From: Alteromonas gilva
GTDB taxonomy: Bacteria; Pseudomonadota; Gammaproteobacteria; Enterobacterales; Alteromonadaceae
Assembly: GCF_028595265.1 (NCBI RefSeq)
Contig: NZ_JAQQXP010000001.1
Location: forward strand, 2,914,001 to 2,978,000
Direction: 5' to 3'
DNA: 64,000 nucleotides
Below the pieces are notes generated by a model. That model searched no databases, was not told the origin of the DNA, and saw only the letters and a program-made list of their open reading frames with translations. A program made the position numbers and the translations under genes. Of this stretch, positions 18,275-25,231 are shown one piece after another (positions within the stretch are counted from its first letter, which is position 1; every line of letters starts with the position of its first letter).

Positions 18275-18928
18275 CTAGGGGCAATCCGCCTGCTCTTCGG
18301 GCTGTGCTTTTTGAAACGCTTGTAATGTCTGGCACTGATGGTAAATCCGGCTAATCAACGGAAACGGCGTCATATCAACGTTAAACCGTTTTGCAGCATA
18401 AACCTGTGGTACCAGACACACATCCGCCAGTGTCACATCAAAGCCAAAGCAATAGCGCCCGGCCTGGGTTTGCAAACGGCGCTCAATACCGCTAAGCCCT
18501 TTGGTAATCCAATGAGATGCCCATTGATTGCTGTGTTCTGCCGACAGCTCATACTGCTGTTGTAGCGCCGTGAGCACACGCAAATTTGCCAGCGGCTGAA
18601 TATCGCAGGCAATATCCTGGGCCAGCGCCCTGATACGCGCCTTTTCGACACTGTGCGCTGGCAGTAACGGATACGGCTCACGATAACGTTCATCCAGATA
18701 CTCAATAATACTTAACGACTGGTTAAGAATAATATCCTCGTCATCATCCACAAAAGTGGGCACCAGGTGAGCCGGGTTCACGGCATCGTATTGCGCGCTA
18801 TGCTGTTGCCCGCCGTCTTTTTTTAGGTCTATGGCGATATATTCATACTCGAGACCTTTCAGGTTAAGCGCGATGCGCACCCGATAGCTCGCTGACGAGC
18901 GCCAGTAACCATAAAGTTTTAAGCTCAT
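18275..18928 (-). CDS. maiA: Maleylacetoacetate isomerase
   Basis: A 217-residue zeta-class glutathione transferase that isomerises 4-maleylacetoacetate to 4-fumarylacetoacetate using glutathione. The N-terminal thioredoxin domain carries the SSASYRVRIALNLKGLEYEY motif; most relatives have SSCS or SSAS here. The C-terminal helical domain has FGFDVTLADVCLVPQVYAA. It is the last gene of the tyrosine degradation cluster and works between homogentisate dioxygenase and fumarylacetoacetase. GAGG precedes the ATG. It is separated from the upstream gene by 142 bp containing a hairpin. Confidence 0.93.
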   Translation of the reverse strand: MSLKLYGYWRSSASYRVRIALNLKGLEYEYIAIDLKKDGGQQHSAQYDAVNPAHLVPTFVDDDEDIILNQSLSIIEYLDERYREPYPLLPAHSVEKARIRALAQDIACDIQPLANLRVLTALQQQYELSAEHSNQWASHWITKGLSGIERRLQTQAGRYCFGFDVTLADVCLVPQVYAAKRFNVDMTPFPLISRIYHQCQTLQAFQKAQPEEQADCP

Positions 18929-19009
18929 TTACCAAACCTCTAAGTGGAAAAAAAGGATTGCAGATATCGCCCTGTGAATGCCCCCGAGAGCAGCTAACCA
19001 CACGGATTA

Positions 19010-19039
19010 CATGGCAGACGATACATACTTTCTGCCATG
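19010..19039 (-). promoter_or_regulatory. Intercistronic hairpin between fumarylacetoacetase and maiA
   Basis: A perfect 8-bp inverted repeat (CATGGCAG at 19010-19017 and CTGCCATG at 19032-19039) with a 14-base loop and no T-run. It may act as an mRNA end or a stability element between the two genes. Confidence 0.3.
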
Positions 19040-19070
19040 CAGGGTCCGCCAAGCTTTACTTAAGCATAAC

Positions 19071-20081
19071 TTACTTTATTATTTTTACCCGTTGATTAAT
19101 CGCACCAAATACCGACTGGCCTGCGGGATTGGTCATGGTAATTTTTACCTGGTCATTGGCGCTCATAAACGCCGTTGTCGGGTTACCATCGCGGATCGTC
19201 TCAATCATTCTGACTTCGGCAATGCATGAATAGCCTACGCCACCATGCACAATGGCCGAGCCATGGTCCGTGCCTTGTTTGTTAGAAACCGTACCCGAAC
19301 CAATAATCGAACCGGCTCTTAAGTTACGGGTTCGCGAAGCATGCGCAATCAATTCACCAAAACTAAATGTCATATCAACACCGGCATTGGGTTTACCAAA
19401 AAGCTCGCCGTTATAATAGGTTTCCAGCGGCAAATGAACCTTGGTGTCATTCCAATATTCGTTGAGCTCGTCAGGGGTTACCGCTACCGGTGAAAAGCTA
19501 CTGGCGGGTTTCGACTGATAAAAACCAAATCCTTTGGCCAGCTCCCCGGGGATCAGGCCCCGCAGTGATACATCGTTAACCAACATAAGCAGCTTGATAT
19601 GCCGGGCGGCGTCTTTGGCGCTTGTTGCCATTGGCACATCATCGGTAATCACGGCAATCTCAGCTTCAAAATCAATGCCCAATTCTCCCTCTGGCACAAC
19701 GATATCGTCACAGGGTCCGATGAAATCGTCGCTGCCACCCTGATACATCAGCGGATCTGTCCAGAAACTGGCAGGGATCTCTGCCCCCCGTGCTCGTCGC
19801 ACCAACTCGACATGATTCACATACGCGCTGCCATCAGCCCAGTGATAAGCCCGCGGCAACGGCGAATGACAGCGGCTTTCGTCAAAGGCTTCACCAGCAA
19901 TTTCGCCGTCGTTTAACGCCCGGTTACACTCTGCTAATTGCGGCGCAAGCGATTGCCAGTTATCGAGTAACTGCTGCATTGTTCCGGCTAGCGGTGCGGC
20001 CGGACAGCAGCGGGTTAAATCCCGGCTGACGACCATAAGCTCACCATCACGAGTATTATTTTTATAGGTTGCTAGTTTCAT
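19071..20081 (-). CDS. Fumarylacetoacetase (FAH family hydrolase)
   Basis: A 336-residue FAH-fold hydrolase that splits fumarylacetoacetate into fumarate and acetoacetate, the last step of tyrosine breakdown. The C-terminal FAH domain shows the metal-binding acidic residues in GIDFEAEIAVITDD (about residues 134-147) and the conserved GSIIGSGTVSNKQGTDHG stretch near residue 260. This is the short bacterial form, not the 420-residue eukaryotic enzyme. It starts three bases after the hmgA stop, with AGGAG in the hmgA end, so it is translationally linked. Confidence 0.92.
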   Translation of the reverse strand: MKLATYKNNTRDGELMVVSRDLTRCCPAAPLAGTMQQLLDNWQSLAPQLAECNRALNDGEIAGEAFDESRCHSPLPRAYHWADGSAYVNHVELVRRARGAEIPASFWTDPLMYQGGSDDFIGPCDDIVVPEGELGIDFEAEIAVITDDVPMATSAKDAARHIKLLMLVNDVSLRGLIPGELAKGFGFYQSKPASSFSPVAVTPDELNEYWNDTKVHLPLETYYNGELFGKPNAGVDMTFSFGELIAHASRTRNLRAGSIIGSGTVSNKQGTDHGSAIVHGGVGYSCIAEVRMIETIRDGNPTTAFMSANDQVKITMTNPAGQSVFGAINQRVKIIK

Positions 20082-20084
20082 TAA

Positions 20085-21224
20085 TTACTCCTGTTCAGAC
20101 TGCCAGCTATAGACATATCCGGGATTCTCTACCGACTCACCCGCCGCCGTTATCGTCAGCGCATCACGGGTATCGAGCATTACAGCCACTTCATCCGTAA
20201 ACGTTTTTTTGTGGGCCTGACCGGCCGCAAAGGCTTTGGGATGCGGACCATGGGTGAATCCAGCCGGATGAAAAGTCACCATGCCTGCCTCGATGTTGTC
20301 ACGACTAAAAAAGTCTCCCGCGTGATAAAACAACACTTCATCGTAATCATCGTTACTATGGTAAAAAGGCACTTTAAGCGCGCCTGGGTCACTCTCTATC
20401 GGGCGCGGTACAAAGGTACACACAACAAACCGTTTGGCCACGAAGGTCGTATGTGCCGACGGTGGCAGATGATAGCGATGGCTCATAAGTGGCCGAATAT
20501 CCCGCCAGTTAATCTTCATCACTGTCAAGTCGCCATGCCAGCCCTGGGCATCGAGGGGGTTAAATGGATAAGTAATGCGCGATAGTCGTTGATGACGTTT
20601 TACCGCCACATGCCAAACAGACTCATCCTGCTGGTCCAGAAAGGTGTCGTTGATTCGTGGGTATTGCAACATGGCCGGGTCAAATACCGCATGCTGGCCA
20701 ACGATGCCTTTGTCTGGCAATTGGTAGCTATCATCGGTCGCTTCGATCATTAATAGCTGCATTGGGCTGCTGGGCGTTAGCCGCCACATTGTTGCCCGCG
20801 GAATAACCACATAGTCCCCCTCTTCTACCGGTAAATGACCATAATCACAAAAGAGCTCACCGTGGCCTTTGTGAATAAATAATAAGTCATCACCATCGGC
20901 GTTACGTGCCAGCACTTTCATTGGCGCATCACAGTGCCAGAACCGGTACTGACAATGAGGATTGTGCAAGATAACCGGCGCCGCAAAAGGTAATTCGCCG
21001 CCGGCCAGTTGATCTAACTTATTAAGATCCATTGCGCGCGGCCGCAGCTCTCCCTCCCACTCTGTCCAGGCGGTAGGCGGATGTTTATGATGAATATGTG
21101 AGGCTGGCCCAAAAAAACCATCGCGGCCAACTTCACGCTCATAAATCGCCTGTTCGGGCAGATCGGCATGGGCCTGGCGTGAATGCAGGCCTTCTTTTAT
21201 CGGAAATCGCGCCGGATTACGCAT
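20085..21224 (-). CDS. hmgA: Homogentisate 1,2-dioxygenase
   Basis: A 379-residue non-haem iron dioxygenase that opens the homogentisate ring to give maleylacetoacetate. Iron-ligand motifs are visible in the C-terminal part: the His and Glu of HSNDDYDEVLFYHAGDFF and the His of MVTFHPAGFTHGPHP. It is shorter than the 430-residue enzyme of Pseudomonas and belongs to the shorter bacterial branch. The ATG at 21224 overlaps the hppD stop by eight bases and has GAGGGCGG upstream; an earlier in-frame ATG at 21239 has no ribosome-binding site. Confidence 0.93.
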   Translation of the reverse strand: MRNPARFPIKEGLHSRQAHADLPEQAIYEREVGRDGFFGPASHIHHKHPPTAWTEWEGELRPRAMDLNKLDQLAGGELPFAAPVILHNPHCQYRFWHCDAPMKVLARNADGDDLLFIHKGHGELFCDYGHLPVEEGDYVVIPRATMWRLTPSSPMQLLMIEATDDSYQLPDKGIVGQHAVFDPAMLQYPRINDTFLDQQDESVWHVAVKRHQRLSRITYPFNPLDAQGWHGDLTVMKINWRDIRPLMSHRYHLPPSAHTTFVAKRFVVCTFVPRPIESDPGALKVPFYHSNDDYDEVLFYHAGDFFSRDNIEAGMVTFHPAGFTHGPHPKAFAAGQAHKKTFTDEVAVMLDTRDALTITAAGESVENPGYVYSWQSEQE

Positions 21225-22311
21225 TGCCGCCCTCAACATTTAACACGCCGCGGCGGATCTGATCCTGTTCAATGCTTTCAAACAGCGCCTTGAAATTCCC
21301 CTCGCCAAAGCCTTCGTTACCTTTGCGCTGTATAATTTCGAAAAATACCGGACCAATCACCGTATCAGTGAAGATTTGTAACAAGATACCGTCTTTCGAT
21401 GGCGCGCCATCAATGAGTATGCGTAGCTCGCGCAGCGCATCAACAGACTCTCCATGCCCTTTTACCCGCTCATTAACGGCATCATAATAAGTATCAGGCG
21501 TGTCCATAAAGGCCAGGCCGCGGGCTTTGAGATCTTTGACTGTTTTATAAATATCATCAGTTGCCAGCGCTATATGCTGAATGCCTTCGCCGTTATAAGC
21601 TTTAATGAACTCTTCGATTTGTGAATGCTCATCTACCGACTCATTAATGGGGATGCGGATCTTGCCACAGGGTGACGTCATCGCCTTGCTGACCAGGCCG
21701 GTTAATTTACCTTCAATATCGAAATAACGAATTTCACGGAAGTTACCGATATTTTCATAAAACTCTGCCCATACAGCCATATTGCCGCGTTTAACATTGT
21801 GGGTAAGGTGGTCTACCACCTGCAATCCGGCGTCGGCTTGTTTCATGCGAGCCTGCCAGTCTGCATAAAAATTGAAATCCACATCATAAATGCTTTGTTC
21901 ACCATACAAGTCAACAAAATACAGCGTGCTTTCGCCGATACCGTAAATGGCCGGGATGTTCAGCTCCATGGGCCCTAAGTTGCCATGAAATGCTTTACCA
22001 CCATGTGCCAGGGCATGCTTAATGGCCGCGCCGGCATCTGCCACTCTGAACGCCATTCCGCAAACGCTAGGACCCCGTAACCGGGCAAATTCTTCAGCCT
22101 GTGACGCCGGCTCTGCATTGATAATAAAATTGATGTCACCCTGACGGTACAGCCATACCCGCTTAGACTTATGGGTGGCTACCTCAGCAAAGCCCAGTGA
22201 ACCAAACAGCGCTTTTAGCGCATTAATGCCTTCTTCATCAGCCGCGGTGTATTCAACAAATTCAAAGCCATTGGTGCCCAGCGGATTATAGTTATTGGGA
22301 TGTGCAGTCAT
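21217..22311 (-). CDS. hppD: 4-hydroxyphenylpyruvate dioxygenase
   Basis: A 364-residue Fe(II) dioxygenase that converts 4-hydroxyphenylpyruvate to homogentisate. It has two vicinal-oxygen-chelate domains. The facial triad is visible: His in LQVVDHLTHNV (about residue 165), His in GIQHIALATDDI (about 244), and Glu in PVFFEIIQRKG (about 325). It is the first gene of the hppD-hmgA-fumarylacetoacetase-maiA operon, with GGAG before the ATG. A perfect 19-bp palindrome lies about 100 bp upstream. Confidence 0.95.
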   Translation of the reverse strand: MTAHPNNYNPLGTNGFEFVEYTAADEEGINALKALFGSLGFAEVATHKSKRVWLYRQGDINFIINAEPASQAEEFARLRGPSVCGMAFRVADAGAAIKHALAHGGKAFHGNLGPMELNIPAIYGIGESTLYFVDLYGEQSIYDVDFNFYADWQARMKQADAGLQVVDHLTHNVKRGNMAVWAEFYENIGNFREIRYFDIEGKLTGLVSKAMTSPCGKIRIPINESVDEHSQIEEFIKAYNGEGIQHIALATDDIYKTVKDLKARGLAFMDTPDTYYDAVNERVKGHGESVDALRELRILIDGAPSKDGILLQIFTDTVIGPVFFEIIQRKGNEGFGEGNFKALFESIEQDQIRRGVLNVEGGNA

Positions 22312-22414
22312 TGTGCTCTCCGTTTATCGTCACATTATTAACAATTATGCAACGTATATAATCAGAGAACTCAGAATTCGCAAAGTACCTGCCACGCGAA
22401 CCGGTCGCTCGCCT

Positions 22415-22433
22415 GTTTACATTAAATGTAAAC
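22415..22433. promoter_or_regulatory. Perfect 19-bp palindrome upstream of hppD
   Basis: GTTTACATT-A-AATGTAAAC is a perfect palindrome with 9-bp arms, about 105 bp before the hppD start and 95 bp after the tyrR stop. It contains the TyrR half-sites TTTACA and TGTAAA but in the reverse arrangement (TTTACA-N5-TGTAAA). It may be a TyrR variant site or the operator of another regulator. Confidence 0.55.
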
Positions 22434-22527
22434 TTAAGCGGACAGTGAAAGCCTTATCAAAAGCGACTTCAATGAAGAGCAGACGGGCCGGCGATACCAG
22501 CCCGGTCGGGGGGTAATAAATATGTAG

Positions 22528-24084
22528 CTATAACTTTACAGTTGCCTTATTGATGCCGTATTCGCGCAATTTATTGGCTATCGCGGTATGGCTTAAACCA
22601 AGCTTTCTGGCGAGCTGACGGGTGCTCGGGTAAGACGGATACAGTTTTCGTAGCAATTCACGTTCAAACTTTTTCACCTCTTCATCCAGCGTACCTTCAA
22701 AGTTTTCATCCACATAGGTCATGCTCGGTGTACAGCTGGGCAGTTGAATGTCTTCTTTGGTGATTTCATTGCCATCGAGCAACGACAACGCTCTGAACAA
22801 GGCATTTTGAAGCTGCCTGACATTCCCGGGCCACGGGTAATGCTGCAAAAACTCAACGCAGGATTTACTCAACTTAGCCGGCCGCCGGCCAAGCTTTATA
22901 CTATGTTGTAAAATAAACGATTCAGCCAAAGGCACCACGTCGTTACGGCGGTCCCGCAGCGCCGGTACCACCAGGCTTAACACGTTTAAACGGTAGTATA
23001 ATTCCTTGCGAAACTTATTCTCTTCCACCAGTTGGCCGAGATCCTGACAGGTAGTGCAGACAAAGCGCACATCAACAGCTACCGGGTTGACATCGCCTAC
23101 CCTTCGGAATTCTCCGTCTTCCAGTACACGCAACAACTTACCTTGCAGGTGTACCGACATATCGGCAATTTCATCTAACAACAAGGTGCCGCCGGCAGCC
23201 TGTTCAAGTAAACCGGCTTTGCCCTCGGTCTGGTTAAAGGTTCCTGCGGCATAACCAAACAGTTCGGTTTCGGCTACGTTATCGGGCAGTGCGCCGCAGT
23301 TCAGCGCCAAAAATGCCTTGTCTGCCCGGCGACTGCTCTGGTGACAGGCTCGTGCCAGCATCTCTTTACCAGTACCGGTTTCGCCAAAAATCAGTATTGG
23401 TGCATCAAGATCGGCAATGCGCTTTGCCTCACCCACGGTCTGCTGCATTACCGGCGATTCTGAGATCAATTTCTCGAAGCTGTCGGTGCCATGTTGGTGA
23501 AAAACTGTGATTTGCTGGCCCAATCTTACTTCGGACTTGAGCATAATTACTGCGCCCGCCAAAATTGAACTTTCAGCCGCATCAGGCACCGTTATCGGCA
23601 AAATATCGGCAACGAAATCCTGCTGAATAAACTTCACTTTGATGCTTTTGGGTGCTGGTGCCTTGCTCTCCAGCCAACGAGAAAAATTAAATCCTTTTAC
23701 ATACTCACTGATATCGGTGTGGAGTAACTCCGCAAAAGTCATTTCCAGGCCACTGGCTACCGTATCATTGCACAGCAGCAGCCGCCCTTTGTTATCGACA
23801 GAGAACACCGGATCAGGCAGGGTTTGCACAATGGCTGATAACTGGTTGCGCTCACGCTCGCCAGGCATAAACAGGGTTGTTTTAACGTCTTCTATGCCTT
23901 CGATACGACGTAATTTAGGCATTATGTGCTGAAAGTCTTCAAACTCAATATTAGGAAAATTCAGGAAGATCTTTCCGGCCTCATCAATTTCGATGCCGCG
24001 TAAATCAATGTTATGGGTTACCAGAATGTCCAGCACATCCTGGGTGATCCCGAGTCGGTCCTGACAGCTAATTTCTAAACGCAT
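22528..24084 (-). CDS. tyrR: TyrR-type aromatic amino acid regulator
   Basis: A 518-residue regulator of aromatic amino acid genes. Domains: an N-terminal ACT domain (about 1-75), a PAS domain (about 80-190), an AAA+ ATPase (about 205-430, Walker A GETGTGKEM) and a C-terminal Fis-like helix-turn-helix with TRQLARKLGLSHTAIANKL. The GAFTGA sigma-54 contact loop is replaced by GTFNQT, as expected for TyrR, which works with sigma-70 RNA polymerase. The ATG is at 24084; a TTG one codon earlier is possible. A consensus TyrR box lies 16 bp upstream of the ATG, pointing to autoregulation. Confidence 0.93.
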   Translation of the reverse strand: MRLEISCQDRLGITQDVLDILVTHNIDLRGIEIDEAGKIFLNFPNIEFEDFQHIMPKLRRIEGIEDVKTTLFMPGERERNQLSAIVQTLPDPVFSVDNKGRLLLCNDTVASGLEMTFAELLHTDISEYVKGFNFSRWLESKAPAPKSIKVKFIQQDFVADILPITVPDAAESSILAGAVIMLKSEVRLGQQITVFHQHGTDSFEKLISESPVMQQTVGEAKRIADLDAPILIFGETGTGKEMLARACHQSSRRADKAFLALNCGALPDNVAETELFGYAAGTFNQTEGKAGLLEQAAGGTLLLDEIADMSVHLQGKLLRVLEDGEFRRVGDVNPVAVDVRFVCTTCQDLGQLVEENKFRKELYYRLNVLSLVVPALRDRRNDVVPLAESFILQHSIKLGRRPAKLSKSCVEFLQHYPWPGNVRQLQNALFRALSLLDGNEITKEDIQLPSCTPSMTYVDENFEGTLDEEVKKFERELLRKLYPSYPSTRQLARKLGLSHTAIANKLREYGINKATVKL

Positions 24085-24099
24085 CAATCACTCAATTAC

Positions 24100-24117
24100 T
24101 GTAAAGTATATTTTACA
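24100..24117. promoter_or_regulatory. Consensus TyrR box upstream of tyrR
   Basis: TGTAAA-N6-TTTACA, an exact match to the known TyrR/PhhR consensus, lies just before the tyrR start. It is placed to repress tyrR transcription. Confidence 0.8.
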
Positions 24118-24156
24118 AGATATCACAAAATCATAACTTTTAAAGTTTAATACGCA

Positions 24157-24197
24157 AAAGGAAAGCTAATTGTTCAAAATCACAACCATTAGCTTTC
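24157..24197 (-). terminator. Intrinsic terminator after phhA
   Basis: A perfect 10-bp inverted repeat (GAAAGCTAAT at 24161-24170 and ATTAGCTTTC at 24188-24197) with a 17-base loop, followed on the minus strand by CCTTTTG. It lies 30 bp after the phhA stop and isolates phhA from tyrR. Confidence 0.65.
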
Positions 24198-24228
24198 TGC
24201 AGAAAGAAGTACGCAAAGGATGAGCAGT

Positions 24229-25026
24229 TTAACTTGCTTGCTGTTTAGGAGGAAACAGCGGTTGGTACAAGCCTAGCTGTTGCGCCTCGCGCACCAGTGG
24301 CATCAGGTCCATGTTGGCAATATCCATAAGCTGCGAAAAATCGTCCAGGACATAATAGAGGGGTTGTAAAATATCGATTCGATAAGGCGTTCTCAAAGCA
24401 TCGACAACCGCCATCGGTTGCCGCACAGGTACATCGCTTTCCAGCGAATAGCGGGTTTCTTTGGGTGATGATAAAATGCCGCCGCCAACAATCCGCAGCT
24501 TTCCATGCTGACGCACCAGGCCAAACTCTACCGTAAACCAGTAAAGGCGCGCTAAAAAGACCCGCTCCTCTTTGCTCGCCTGCAGCCCGAGCTTGCCATA
24601 GGTCTCAGTAAATGCAGCAAATGCCGGATTAGTCAGCAAAGGACAGTGTCCCATGACTTCATGAAAAATGTCAGGTTCCTGTAAATAATGAAAGTCATCC
24701 TGACTGCGAATAAACGTGGCTACCGGAAACCGCTTACTGGCTAACAGTTCAAAGAACTCAGCGAAACTAATTAGCGCTGGTACGGCGGCCGTTTGCCAGC
24801 CGGTAGTTTGTTGTAGCACCTCATCAATATCGGTAAGTTGTGGAATAGCATCGGGCGACAGTGCGAGTAAATCCAAACCGGTAAAATACTCATCACAGGC
24901 GCGATGGGGTAGCAATGACATTTGCCGCTTATACAAAGCACTCCACACCTCAACTTCGTCCGCATCCCATTTGATGAAGCCATTTTCATCGGGTGTTTTT
25001 GAGTTATATTTTGAGTTTTTAGGCAT
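24229..25026 (-). CDS. phhA: Phenylalanine 4-monooxygenase
   Basis: A 265-residue tetrahydrobiopterin-dependent iron enzyme that hydroxylates phenylalanine to tyrosine and so feeds the degradation cluster. Conserved iron ligands are visible: two His in DIFHEVMGHCPLL and the Glu in YWFTVEFGLV. The length matches bacterial monodomain PhhA (262 in Pseudomonas). No pterin-4a-carbinolamine dehydratase gene (phhB), which often follows phhA, is present here. A near-consensus TyrR box lies 90 bp upstream. Confidence 0.96.
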   Translation of the reverse strand: MPKNSKYNSKTPDENGFIKWDADEVEVWSALYKRQMSLLPHRACDEYFTGLDLLALSPDAIPQLTDIDEVLQQTTGWQTAAVPALISFAEFFELLASKRFPVATFIRSQDDFHYLQEPDIFHEVMGHCPLLTNPAFAAFTETYGKLGLQASKEERVFLARLYWFTVEFGLVRQHGKLRIVGGGILSSPKETRYSLESDVPVRQPMAVVDALRTPYRIDILQPLYYVLDDFSQLMDIANMDLMPLVREAQQLGLYQPLFPPKQQAS

Positions 25027-25115
25027 AAACCAAATTAATATTATTTAAGACCACTACAGTGTACCGGTTTAAACGTTTGGCAATAGAGAGGCACAACCGA
25101 TAACCAGGAGCAGGT

Positions 25116-25133
25116 TGTAACATATTTTTTACA
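25116..25133. promoter_or_regulatory. TyrR box upstream of phhA
   Basis: TGTAAC-N6-TTTACA matches the TyrR consensus at 11 of 12 positions. It sits between phhA (90 bp away) and the divergent M16 peptidase gene (about 100 bp away). An upstream activator site for phhA is the likely role. Confidence 0.75.
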
Positions 25134-25231
25134 TTCAGTTTTCAGCCTCGCCCGTGGCAGCTTAATTTTCATCATTTGAACATCAATAACAGGTTGTTTA
25201 AGCTAGGATCTGATTAACCATGGAAAGAATA

